DNA of 64,000 nucleotides, taken from positions 60,473 through 124,472 of the forward strand of contig NZ_SSBL01000023.1 of assembly GCF_004795105.1 (NCBI RefSeq), written 5' to 3'. Shown piece by piece: positions 16,301 to 24,341 of the stretch. Source of the DNA: Streptomyces sp. A0642 (lineage in GTDB: Bacteria; Actinomycetota; Actinomycetes; Streptomycetales; Streptomycetaceae). The first letter of the stretch is position 1; every line of letters begins with the position of its first letter. The notes below the pieces were generated by a model that worked only from the letters and a program-made list of their open reading frames with translations, was not told the DNA's origin and made no database searches. A program made the position numbers and the translations under genes.

Positions 16301-17515
16301 GTGATGCGCCACCCCAACGGCGCGGCTTCGTGCTGCGCTCCACCGTCATGCCCGGATCCGGCATGGGCCCCCGTTTCCCGCCCCCTCCAGGAACTCGACT
16401 CGACCGCCTCCCGGCGGGCTCGGCCGCGGGCATGGCTGCGGGCGGTGGTGTGGCTCGTCGAGGCCGGACTGCACCGGCGGGCGGGGGCGACGACGTTGGC
16501 CGTCGCGCGGGATCTGGCCGGGCGGATGGATTTCCGGCTCGGGTTCGTGCTGTACGACCTGGAAGGCACCGCCGTCCGGTGCGGGGTGTCGGTGGCGACG
16601 GTGAAGCGCCACGTCCGGGTGTTACGGGAACTGGGCGCCCTGGTGTGGCAGCGCCACGGGACGAAGCGGAACCTCCACCTGCCCGGCCGCCCGTACGCGG
16701 GTACGGCGACGGTCTACGCCGCCACCATTCCGGCGGCGTACGACTCGGCGATGGGCCACCGGCTGGAGGGCTCGGGCTATCGGGCGCGCGTGTGCGGGGT
16801 GACGGACGCGGGCCGGAGCGTTGCGGTCGAAGCCGTGCGGGCGTGTCGGCCTGTGGATAACTCGCCTGTGGAAAGCCGCAGTTCAGGCGGGCGTGCGCCC
16901 CATTCTTCCAGGCCGCGCCACGACGTACGCAAGCCTGATACGAGGGGGAAGTCGAACTACACCTCGCGCGGGCGCGCGACATCCGGCCGGGCGGCGCGGC
17001 GGTCTCCGCTCCAGGTCGCCCGCGACATCGCCGTCGCCCGGCAGGTGCGACCGCTCGTCGGCTGGACCCAGCACGAAGGGCTGCGCCGCCTCGCGTACGC
17101 GCTGCGTCCGCTCATCGACCGGGGCCTCGACGCCCGCGACATCGCAGCGGAGCTCCACGGCCTGGCTGCGGGATGGCGGCCCGCCCGCCCGGCGGCATGG
17201 ATCACCGCGGCTCTGGGACGCGATCGGGAGGAGCCGGTGGGCCAGGGGCGTACGGACCCGCCCGAGGCGTTCCGTCGCGCCGTGGCCGATGCGCGGGAGC
17301 CCTGGGCCGTGGTGGAGGCCGAGGGTCCGACGTACGGCATCGAAGGGCTGACCCGTGGCGAGGTCGTCCAGTTGCGTTCGGCCGCCGCGACGGACCCCGG
17401 GCTGGTGCTCGCCGCCCTGGAGAACCTCGGTGAGCGCGACACCCGCCGGCTGTACACGAACCGGCTCGTGGACGAGGTGCAGCTGTACGAGTTCAGCGGT
17501 GCGCGGCGACGGTGA
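16301..17515 (+). CDS. Winged-helix DNA-binding protein with a TTA codon
   Basis: 404 residues; GTG-ATG pair at 16301/16304, no obvious ribosome site. Residues about 45-160 form a helix-turn-helix module (RCGVSVATVKRHVRVLRELG at about 93-112, followed by a wing), as in plasmid-type replication or regulatory proteins of Streptomyces. The middle (about 185-240) is basic and probably disordered. The C-terminus is helical, with HEGLRRLAYALRPLIDRGLD and a W-rich WRPARPAAWITAAL. Codon 108 is TTA (16622-16624), the rare Leu codon read by bldA tRNA, so translation would be restricted to development. Function unknown; a replication initiator relative is possible. Confidence 0.65.
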   Translation: MMRHPNGAASCCAPPSCPDPAWAPVSRPLQELDSTASRRARPRAWLRAVVWLVEAGLHRRAGATTLAVARDLAGRMDFRLGFVLYDLEGTAVRCGVSVATVKRHVRVLRELGALVWQRHGTKRNLHLPGRPYAGTATVYAATIPAAYDSAMGHRLEGSGYRARVCGVTDAGRSVAVEAVRACRPVDNSPVESRSSGGRAPHSSRPRHDVRKPDTRGKSNYTSRGRATSGRAARRSPLQVARDIAVARQVRPLVGWTQHEGLRRLAYALRPLIDRGLDARDIAAELHGLAAGWRPARPAAWITAALGRDREEPVGQGRTDPPEAFRRAVADAREPWAVVEAEGPTYGIEGLTRGEVVQLRSAAATDPGLVLAALENLGERDTRRLYTNRLVDEVQLYEFSGARRR

Positions 17516-17545
17516 GTCCTGGGCGGCCACCGGCTCGGGAGGGCG

Positions 17546-17920
17546 TCAACGGGCGGGGATCTCTTCCCTCGTGTCAAAGCTTTCCCGGGCGCGGGCGATG
17601 GCGGGCATGTTCTGCGAGGCCCAGGCCAGCAGCACGTCGACGGGGTGCCGCAGGGTTTTGCCGAGCGGGGTGATCCGGTAGCGGACCGCCACGGGGCGGG
17701 TGGAGACGACCTCGCGTTCGATCACGCCATTGCGCTCGAGTCGCCGGAGCGTCGCAGTCAGCGACTTCTGGGTGACCTGGGGGATGGCCCGGCGCAGTTC
17801 GTTGAAGCGGCACGGGCGTTCGCAGAGCTCGTTGAGGACGCTGAGCGACCACTTGTCGAGGATCTGGTCGAGCAGTTCGCGGTGCGGGGCGTCGATGCGG
17901 AACTCGTCGGCGGTATCCAT
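17546..17920 (-). CDS. HxlR-family transcriptional regulator
   Basis: 124 residues. The winged-helix HxlR layout is clear: ILDKWSLSVLNELCERPCRF (about 20-39), NELRRAIPQVTQKSLTATLR (recognition helix, about 40-59), then LERNGVIEREV and VRYRITPLGKTL for the wing. No N-terminal Cys of the HypR/redox type, so the signal may be a small molecule. Divergent from the RidA gene at 18008; the 87-bp gap contains a 13-bp palindrome, so it probably represses itself and RidA. Confidence 0.88.
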   Translation of the reverse strand: MDTADEFRIDAPHRELLDQILDKWSLSVLNELCERPCRFNELRRAIPQVTQKSLTATLRRLERNGVIEREVVSTRPVAVRYRITPLGKTLRHPVDVLLAWASQNMPAIARARESFDTREEIPAR

Positions 17921-17952
17921 GGCGAAACCTGGTCTCGTTGAAGTGTCCTTTG

Positions 17953-17965
17953 GCTACTAAGTAGC
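17953..17965. promoter_or_regulatory. HxlR operator candidate
   Basis: GCTACTAAGTAGC is a perfect 13-bp odd palindrome in the gap between HxlR (start 17920) and RidA (start 18008). The core ACTNAGT resembles reported HxlR-family sites. Confidence 0.6.
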
Positions 17966-18007
17966 TTACGGATACCTACCAGGACGTCTGCTTCGGAGGA
18001 GAGAGCC

Positions 18008-18418
18008 TTGACCGTTCAGCACTTCACCCCGGACGGGATGCTGCAGCCGGTTCCGTACCACCACGTCGCCGTGGGCACGGGAACGAGGCACGTCCACGTC
18101 AGCGGCCAGATCGCACGCGAGGCCGATGGGACCCCCGTCGCGCCCGGCGACCTGGCCGGGCAGGTCGCCCAGGCCCTGCGCAACACCTCCGTCGGCCTCA
18201 CGGGCGCAGGTGCGTCGTTCGCGGATGTGCTGCGGCTGACGTTCTATGTGACCGGGTGGAGCCCGGAGAAGTCCGGCGATTTCATGGCAGGGATCGAGTC
18301 CGTCGCCGAGGAGATCGGACTCCGTCTTCCCCTGCCCCCGGCGTCCCTCATCGGCGTCGAGTACCTCTTCGAGCCGGACGTTCTCGTGGAGGTCGAAGCG
18401 ACCGCGCTTCTCGGGTGA
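18008..18418 (+). CDS. RidA-family (YjgF/YER057c/UK114) protein
   Basis: 136 residues with a TTG start supported by GGAGGA 7 bp upstream. Typical single-domain RidA: VHVSGQIAREADGTPVAPGD near the N-terminus, QVAQALRNTSVGLTGAGASF in the middle and a C-terminal RLPLPPASLIGVEYLFEPDV. RidA members deaminate reactive enamine/imine intermediates or act on related small molecules. The canonical active-site Arg of the RidA subgroup (near IPTRSAVGV) is not evident: the matching stretch reads PASLIGV. It may belong to the Rid1-7 subgroups with other activities. Controlled, most likely, by the divergent HxlR gene. Confidence 0.85.
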   Translation: MTVQHFTPDGMLQPVPYHHVAVGTGTRHVHVSGQIAREADGTPVAPGDLAGQVAQALRNTSVGLTGAGASFADVLRLTFYVTGWSPEKSGDFMAGIESVAEEIGLRLPLPPASLIGVEYLFEPDVLVEVEATALLG

Positions 18419-18533
18419 GATCGGGGTTTCCTGCGGCGGTCGGGGATCCCGATCGGGACGCGGGGGGAGGCGCCCGCGCGGGGGAGAGCGGCCCCGCCCG
18501 TCCGCCCGGGCGGGCCCTCTCCCCCGACACGCA

Positions 18534-19760
18534 TCAACCGCGCTCGGCAGCCTGGGCGGTCGCCGGGGTCCCGGTGACGGGCGCGGGCCGGGGGCCGGTC
18601 CGCACGACCGGCCGGCGCCTGGCCGGAGCGCCGAGGGTGGGGTGGGCGACACCCCAGGCCGCGCCCTTGCAGATGACTTCCTTGTAGACGGCGGCGAGCC
18701 GGCCGGTCAGGGCCGCGCTCCTGGCGCGGTCGTCGGCGGTGACGTACTGGATCAGGCCTTCCTTGCGGCCCAGGGAGATGCACTGGTTGAAGTACCGGAT
18801 CGGGGTCTTCGGCACCTTCGTGCCGGTGAGGCGGGCCGCGATGGCGTCGGCGGCCTGCCAGGCGGTGGGGACGCCGGAGGCGCACGACATCCGCAGGGGC
18901 TTGTCGCCGGGGCCTGCGACCAGGGCGGCGTCGCCGATGGCGTACACGTCCGGGTGCGAGAGCGAGCGCATGGTCGCGTCGACGACGATCCGGCCGGTGC
19001 CGGAGACCTCCAGGGTGGTGGCCCCGGCGATCGGGTGGACCGCGAAGCCGGTCGTCCAGACGGTGGCCGCCGAGGGGAGCGACGCGCCGTCGGCGGTGGT
19101 GACGCGGTCGGGCGCCACCTCGGTCACGGCGCTGTGCTCGTGGACGGTGATGCCGAGCCCGTCGAAGACCTTCCGCACGTGCGTGCGGCCCTTGGGCGAG
19201 AGCCAGTCGCCGAGTTCGCCGCGGGCGGCGAGGTGGACGTCGAGGTCCGGGCGGGCCTCCGCGATCTCGGTCGCGGCCTCCAGGCCGGTGAGGCCGCCGC
19301 CGACGACGACCACGGGCTGCCCGGCCGCGAGGGCTGCCAGGCGCTCGCGCAGCCGGAGTGCGCCGGAGCGGTCCGCGATCTCGTGGGCGTGCTCGTCGGC
19401 GCCGGGGACGCCCTGGGTGCTCCAGCCGCTGCCGAGGGCGTAGACGAGGGTGTCGTAAGCCAGTTCCTCCGTGCTCTCCGCGTCGGCCACGGTGACGGTC
19501 CTGCGGTCGGCGTCGATGCCGGTGACCTTCGCGTACTTCAGGGAGACTCCGGTGCCCGCGAACATCTCGCTGAAGGGCCGGGGCCTGAGTTCCTGACCGA
19601 CCGCCAGCTGATGCATCCGGACACGCTCGACGAAGTCGGGTTCGGCGTTGACGAGGGTGAGGGCGACGTCTTCGCGACGCAGCCGCTTGGCGAGGCGGCC
19701 GGCGGCGATGGCACCCGAGTATCCGGCTCCGAGGACGATGATGCGGTGCTGCTGCTGCAT
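18534..19760 (-). CDS. FAD-dependent pyridine-nucleotide oxidoreductase (NDH-2-like)
   Basis: 408 residues; ATG at 19760 with an AGGAG ribosome site. Two Rossmann motifs are visible: IIVLGAGYSGAIAAGRLAKR at the N-terminus (FAD) and VVVVGGGLTGLEAATEIAEA (about 152-171, NAD(P)H). DVYAIGDAALV near residue 270 is the C-terminal FAD contact. Overall closest to type II NADH dehydrogenase/AIF-like enzymes. No transmembrane helix. It lies directly downstream of an ECF41 sigma factor gene; ECF41 groups are known to control adjacent oxidoreductases, so this is the likely target. Confidence 0.85.
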   Translation of the reverse strand: MQQQHRIIVLGAGYSGAIAAGRLAKRLRREDVALTLVNAEPDFVERVRMHQLAVGQELRPRPFSEMFAGTGVSLKYAKVTGIDADRRTVTVADAESTEELAYDTLVYALGSGWSTQGVPGADEHAHEIADRSGALRLRERLAALAAGQPVVVVGGGLTGLEAATEIAEARPDLDVHLAARGELGDWLSPKGRTHVRKVFDGLGITVHEHSAVTEVAPDRVTTADGASLPSAATVWTTGFAVHPIAGATTLEVSGTGRIVVDATMRSLSHPDVYAIGDAALVAGPGDKPLRMSCASGVPTAWQAADAIAARLTGTKVPKTPIRYFNQCISLGRKEGLIQYVTADDRARSAALTGRLAAVYKEVICKGAAWGVAHPTLGAPARRRPVVRTGPRPAPVTGTPATAQAAERG

Positions 19761-19854
19761 TTCCCTGCTCCTGTCTCGCGCGGTTTCCGCCCCTTGAACC
19801 GGGCAGCCCGCGGATTCCTGACAGGTGGAGGATGTGAGCCGCGTCACGGCGGGG

Positions 19855-20799
19855 TCAGAAGGCGGTGAACAGGGGTTCCCCGTGCTCGGAGGCCGCCCAG
19901 CGCCTGGTCGCGCGTGCGAGCTTGTCGGGGTTGACCTGGTTGCGGAACGCGGCGATGCCCTCGGGGGTGATCTCCGGGCACATGACGCCGATGACCCGTC
20001 CGTCGAGGACCGCGACGACGGCGGGGAGGCCGTTGGCGGTCGTGACGTGGACGTCGGGGGAGCCGCCCGCGATGTCGCGCTTGGCCTTGCTGGGCTTGAA
20101 CAGGCCGCGCATGAACTTCGCGACCGCGAGCGCGCCCTCGAACGCCTTGGCGCGGGCCGGGATCTTGCCGCCGCCGTCGCCGACCGCGACGGCGTCCTCG
20201 GTGAGCAGCCGTACGAGCGGCTCGGTCCTGCCGCTGGTGGCGGCGGCGAGGAACTCCTCCACGATCCGGCGGGCGGTCGCCTCGTCGATCTCCGTCCGGG
20301 TCCTGCCGTCCGCGATGTGTGTCTTGGCCCGGTGGAAGACCTGCTGGGTGGCGGCCTCGGTGAGGTCGAGGATCTCGGCGATCTCGCGGTGCGGATAACC
20401 GAAGGCCTCCCGCAGCACGTACACCGCGCGCTCGTTGGGCGAGAGGCGTTCCATGAGGGTGAGGACGGCGTACGAGACCGAGTCGCGCTGCTCGACGGTC
20501 TCGGCCGGGCCGAGCATCGGGTCTCCGGCGAGCAGCGGCTCGGGCAGCCACTGGCCCACGTACGTCTCGCGCCGGGCCCGGGCCGAAGTGAGCTGGTTGA
20601 GGCACAGGTTGGTGAGGACCTTCGTCAGCCAGGCGTCGGGGACCTCGATCCGGTCCACATCGGCGGCCTGCCAGCGCAGGAACGTGTCCTGCACCGCGTC
20701 CTCGGCCTCGCTCGCGGAGCCGAGGAGGCGGTAAGCGATGGCCTCCAGGCGCGGCCTTGCGGCCTCGAACCGTTCCACATCCTGCGCGGTCAGGGGCAT
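19855..20799 (-). CDS. ECF41 (SigJ-like) RNA polymerase sigma factor
   Basis: 314 residues. ATG at 20799; TAGGAT 11-16 bp upstream may be a -10 box. Regions 2 (SASEAEDAVQDTFLRWQ) and 4 (SPNERAVYVLREAFGYPHRE) are followed by a SnoaL-like C-terminal extension of about 120 residues. Three ECF41 hallmarks are present: WLPEP (about 85), DGGGK (about 205) and NPDKL near the end. In this group the extension replaces a separate anti-sigma factor and both inhibits and supports activity. The FAD oxidoreductase gene starts 94 bp downstream. Confidence 0.9.
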   Translation of the reverse strand: MPLTAQDVERFEAARPRLEAIAYRLLGSASEAEDAVQDTFLRWQAADVDRIEVPDAWLTKVLTNLCLNQLTSARARRETYVGQWLPEPLLAGDPMLGPAETVEQRDSVSYAVLTLMERLSPNERAVYVLREAFGYPHREIAEILDLTEAATQQVFHRAKTHIADGRTRTEIDEATARRIVEEFLAAATSGRTEPLVRLLTEDAVAVGDGGGKIPARAKAFEGALAVAKFMRGLFKPSKAKRDIAGGSPDVHVTTANGLPAVVAVLDGRVIGVMCPEITPEGIAAFRNQVNPDKLARATRRWAASEHGEPLFTAF

Positions 20800-20901
20800 G
20801 GCCCGGATCCTAACGCGCACGGGGTGCGCCGGCCTCGGGACCCGCGCTCTCCGGCCTCGGGAGCCCGCACCTCCCCGGCGGCCCCCGCGCCCCCGGGCGT
20901 G

Positions 20902-22299
20902 TCACGCGGCGGTCGGCCGGATGTTCTGGTTGGCGCGGAAGAAGTTGTCCGGGTCGTAGGTGTGCTTGACCGCGGCCAGACGGTCGTAGGTCGTGCGGTA
21001 CGTGGACCGGACGCGGTCCGGGGCCTCGGCCTCGCCGAGGAAGTTGACGTACGCGCCGCCCATGGAGTGGGGGTGCAGCTCGGTCCAGTAGTCGACGCAC
21101 CACTGACGGATCAGGTCGGCGTTGGCGGGGTCGGGGTCGATGCCCGCGATGACACCGGACCACGTGGCGTCCCGGTAGGCCCAGGGTGTGGCGTCGGGGG
21201 CGACGCGGTGGGCCGCTCCGTCCACCGGGTACAGGTGCATCGTCGACAGGCCGGTGGGGAGCTCGCGGCCGTACTTCGCGTGCACCTCGATCGCCGCGTC
21301 GGAGATGGCGTCGAAGAAGTCGCCGCGCCAGTACCACTGGAGTCCCTTCGGGATCAGGCCGTCGAACATGGTCTGGAGGGCGGGGTACGGCATGGGGCTG
21401 GTGAAGTGGAAGGCCGGGGGCGCCGGGTCGTTGACCGCCGAGAGCGTCTCCTCCAGGTGGCCGGACGCAGGGTCGCCCGTGTAGCACCAGACGACGCCGC
21501 ACATCTTCTGCCCGTGGATCTCCTCCGGGAACGGAGGCGCGGGCGGGACGGCCAGGAGGGCGAAGAAGCCGTACAGGTCGTCCGGTGCGGCGGGCAGGAA
21601 GTCGCGGTACCAGCGCAGCACCTCGGCCGTGCGGTCCACCGGCCAGACGGTCACCGCGACGCCGACCGTGTTCACCGGGTGCAGCCGGTACGTGAACGAG
21701 GTGACCACGCCGAAGTTGCCGCCGCCGCCGCGCAGCGCCCAGAACAGGTCGGGGTGCTCGGTCTCGGACGCGGTGACGAAGGTGCCGTCGGCGAGGACGA
21801 CGTCCGCGGCGGTCAGGCTGTCGATCGTGAGTCCGTAGGCGCGGGTCAGATAGCCGTGCCCGCCGCCCAGGGTGAGGCCGCCCACGCCCGTGGTGGACAT
21901 GATTCCGGCCGGCACGCCGAGGCCGAAGGTGTGGGTCGCGTGGTCCAGGTCGCCCAGCTGGGCGCCGCCGCCGACCTGCGCCGTCCCGGCGCCGGGATCG
22001 ACGCGCACCGAGCGCATCGGGGAGAGGTCGAGGGTCAGGCCGTCCTCGATCAGGCACAGGCCGGGCCCGCTGTGTCCGCCGCCGCGCACGGCCAGGTCGA
22101 GGCCCTGGTCCTGGGCGAACGCGAGGGTGGCCCGTACGTCCGCGGCGTCCACGCATCCGGCGAGGGCGGCGGGGCGGCGGTCGATCATGGCGTTGTAGAG
22201 GCTGCGGCTCTCGTCGTAGTCCTCGTCCCCCGGCGTGAGGACCGGCCCCCGCAAGGTCGTGCGCAGGCTGTCGAGTGCAGTGCCGTCGATGCTGGTCAT
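20902..22299 (-). CDS. FAD-linked oxidase with berberine-bridge (BBE) C-terminus
   Basis: 465 residues, ATG at 22299. PCMH-type FAD domain: LAVRGGGHSGPGL (about 68-80) carries the His that normally binds FAD covalently; GVGGLTLGGGHGYLTRAYG (about 138-156) lacks the second Cys of bicovalent enzymes, so attachment is probably through His only. The C-terminus YDPDNFFRANQNI is the BBE signature. No secretion signal. Family members oxidise alcohols, sugars or secondary metabolites with O2; the substrate is unknown. Tail-to-head with the ECF41 gene, which could also control it. Confidence 0.88.
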   Translation of the reverse strand: MTSIDGTALDSLRTTLRGPVLTPGDEDYDESRSLYNAMIDRRPAALAGCVDAADVRATLAFAQDQGLDLAVRGGGHSGPGLCLIEDGLTLDLSPMRSVRVDPGAGTAQVGGGAQLGDLDHATHTFGLGVPAGIMSTTGVGGLTLGGGHGYLTRAYGLTIDSLTAADVVLADGTFVTASETEHPDLFWALRGGGGNFGVVTSFTYRLHPVNTVGVAVTVWPVDRTAEVLRWYRDFLPAAPDDLYGFFALLAVPPAPPFPEEIHGQKMCGVVWCYTGDPASGHLEETLSAVNDPAPPAFHFTSPMPYPALQTMFDGLIPKGLQWYWRGDFFDAISDAAIEVHAKYGRELPTGLSTMHLYPVDGAAHRVAPDATPWAYRDATWSGVIAGIDPDPANADLIRQWCVDYWTELHPHSMGGAYVNFLGEAEAPDRVRSTYRTTYDRLAAVKHTYDPDNFFRANQNIRPTAA

Positions 22300-22434
22300 G
22301 GTCGAACACCTCTGAGACCCTGGGATCGAATCCACCACCTTCCAGTGTGACCCGGATCACATGGGTGGGCCATGTGTGGGAGCATGGCGGGTTCGTCCGT
22401 CCGTATCCACGTCCAGGAGTCCGGGAGTACGCCC

Positions 22435-23325
22435 ATGGGATGGCAGTGCGCCGGCCTCCGCTGGCCCGACGAGCGGGGCGGGCCCGTGCTCGGCTGGCAC
22501 AAGGGCCCGCGGACGCGGGGGAGCGCTCTGGCGTACGGGGCCGAGCTCGGATTCCGGGCCTCGGGGGCGCGGACCTGCGTCGGGGCGCGGGGGAACGCCT
22601 GCCCGGTGGCGGCCCCGGTTCCGGAGCGGAGCACGGGCGCGCGGTGCGCGGAGTGCGGGCGGCTGGACCGGGCGCATTCGGTGGCGGCCGACACGATTCC
22701 GGACGACCCCCGGACGTACCGCGTGTATCTCGCCTGGTTCGGGGCCGGGATGGTGAAGGTCGGGATCACCGCCGAGGAGCGGGGCGCGGCCCGGCTGCGG
22801 GAGCAGGGCGCGGTGGTGTTCAGCTGGCTGGGGCGGGGGCCCTTGATGGCCGCGCGACGGGCCGAGGAGGTGCTGCGGGCGGCCCTCGGGGTGCCGGACC
22901 GGATTCCGTACGCGCGCAAGCGGGCGGTACGGCTGGACCTTCCGGACCCGGCCGAGCGGGCCGCCGAGGTGGCGGAGCTGTACGGGCGGGCGGTGGCCCT
23001 CGAAGGGCGCGGCTGGCCCGAGGCGCTGGAGCGACTGCCGTGCGAGGCGGTCGACCACGCGGGGATCTTCGGCCTCTCCGCGATGGACCCGCCGGGCGGC
23101 CCGGTGCGGGCGGTGACCGGGCTCCTGGACGGGGGTGCGGTCGCCGGGCGGCTGGTCGCGGCGGCCGGGCCGGATCTGCATCTGGACGCGGGCGCGGACG
23201 GGATCGTCGTCGTGGACACCCGGCTGATGACCGGCTGGTCGCTGGAGGCGGCGGACGAGGGGGCCGGGGTGAGCGTGCCGACCGTCATCGTGGGGGGCGA
23301 GGCCGTGCAGAGCGGGCTGTTCTGA
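22435..23325 (+). CDS. DUF2797 family protein
   Basis: About 297 residues if the ATG at 22435 is used (GGGAG about 10 bp upstream); starts at 22372 and 22384 are also open. N-terminal third contains C-x6-C and CAEC, perhaps a zinc site. The central YLAWFGAGMVKVGITAEERG (about 81-100) has the Y-x(n)-KVGIT pattern that defines DUF2797 and resembles the core of GIY-YIG-type folds, but I see no catalytic set. Function unknown. Divergent from the BBE oxidase; followed 38 bp later by an amidohydrolase in the same direction. Confidence 0.75.
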   Translation: MGWQCAGLRWPDERGGPVLGWHKGPRTRGSALAYGAELGFRASGARTCVGARGNACPVAAPVPERSTGARCAECGRLDRAHSVAADTIPDDPRTYRVYLAWFGAGMVKVGITAEERGAARLREQGAVVFSWLGRGPLMAARRAEEVLRAALGVPDRIPYARKRAVRLDLPDPAERAAEVAELYGRAVALEGRGWPEALERLPCEAVDHAGIFGLSAMDPPGGPVRAVTGLLDGGAVAGRLVAAAGPDLHLDAGADGIVVVDTRLMTGWSLEAADEGAGVSVPTVIVGGEAVQSGLF

Positions 23326-23363
23326 CATCGTCGGGGTGTCATCGGACGAGGGGAGCGCGCCGG

Positions 23364-24239
23364 ATGAGTGACGAACGCGATGACGTGGTGCGGTTCCGGG
23401 AGCAGCTCGGGCTTCCCGGGCTCATCGACGTGCACACGCATTTCATGCCGGAGCAGGTGCTGCGCAAGGTCTGGGCGTACTTCGACGCGGTCGGGCCGCT
23501 GACCGGGATGGAGTGGCCGATCACCTACCGGCAGGACGAGGACGAACGGCTCGCGCTGCTGCGTTCGTTCGGTGTGCTCCGGTTCACCTCGATGCTCTAC
23601 CCGCACAAGGCGGGCATGGCCGCCTGGCTCAACGAGTGGGCCGTCGGGTTCGCCGGCCGGGCGCCCGACTGTCTGCACACCGCGACCTTCTTCCCGGAGG
23701 AGGGCGTGGAGAAGTACGTGGCGCAGGCCCTCGGGGCGGGGGCACGGGTCTTCAAGTCACACCTCCAGGTCGGGGCGTACGACCCGAACGATCCGCTGCT
23801 GGAACCGGTGTGGGGGCTGCTCGCCGAGGCCGGCGTCCCCGTCGTGATGCACTGCGGGTCCGGGCCGGCGCCCGGCAGGCACACCGGGCCGGAACCGGTC
23901 GGCAGGCTGCTGGCCCGCCACCCCCGCCTGCGGCTGATCGTGGCGCACATGGGGATGCCGGAGTACGCGGAGTTCCTGGCGCTCGCCGAGACGTACCGGG
24001 AGGTGCGGCTCGACACGACGATGGCGTTCACCGACTTCAGCGAGGGCTTCAGCCCCTTCCCGGCGGCCGCACGCGGGCGGCTCGCCGCGCTCGGGGACCG
24101 GATTCTGCTGGGCACCGACTTCCCGAACATTCCGTATCCGTACGCCCACCAGTTGCACGCCCTGGAGCGGCTGGAGCTCGGGGACGACTGGCTGCGCGCG
24201 GTCTGCCACGACAACGCGAAGGCGCTGTTCGACTGCTGA
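23364..24239 (+). CDS. Amidohydrolase_2 family metal-dependent hydrolase/decarboxylase
   Basis: 291 residues, ATG with GAGGGGAG upstream. The TIM-barrel metal ligands are visible: HxH in DVHTHFMPE (about 22-30), a strand VFKSHLQVG, H in VVMHCGSG, H in IVAHMGMPE and D in LLGTDFPNIPY. This is the ACMSD/amidohydrolase_2 set. Members hydrolyse C-N/C-O bonds or decarboxylate aromatic acids; the substrate is not evident. Likely cotranscribed with the DUF2797 gene. Confidence 0.85.
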   Translation: MSDERDDVVRFREQLGLPGLIDVHTHFMPEQVLRKVWAYFDAVGPLTGMEWPITYRQDEDERLALLRSFGVLRFTSMLYPHKAGMAAWLNEWAVGFAGRAPDCLHTATFFPEEGVEKYVAQALGAGARVFKSHLQVGAYDPNDPLLEPVWGLLAEAGVPVVMHCGSGPAPGRHTGPEPVGRLLARHPRLRLIVAHMGMPEYAEFLALAETYREVRLDTTMAFTDFSEGFSPFPAAARGRLAALGDRILLGTDFPNIPYPYAHQLHALERLELGDDWLRAVCHDNAKALFDC

Positions 24240-24280
24240 GGCCGCGGGTCCGGCGCGCGCGTGCCGGAGTCTGCTGCCTT

Positions 24281-24330
24281 TCTCAGGGAATTCACAGACT
24301 CGGGAAAGAACTCTCTCAGGGGCGTCTCAG
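24281..24330 (+). promoter_or_regulatory. Helically phased TCTCAG direct repeats upstream of the response regulator
   Basis: TCTCAG occurs at 24281, 24314 and 24325, and TCACAG at 24292: all on an 11-bp grid (24281, +11, +33, +44). OmpR-family regulators bind tandem half-sites 10-11 bp apart on one DNA face. The block ends 12 bp before the ATG at 24342, so autoregulation (probably repression or start control) is suggested. Confidence 0.6.
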
Positions 24331-24341
24331 AGGCTGTGCCC

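Noticed and set aside
14356..17515. An integrative element inserted at tRNA-Arg(ACG)
   Set aside because: There is no integrase, no excisionase and no repeated tRNA 3' end downstream; the helix-turn-helix genes alone are not enough.
19825..22350. An 841-codon plus-strand frame opposite the ECF41 sigma and BBE oxidase genes
   Set aside because: It covers two well-supported minus-strand genes and their gap, and has no recognisable domain; third-position GC bias explains it.
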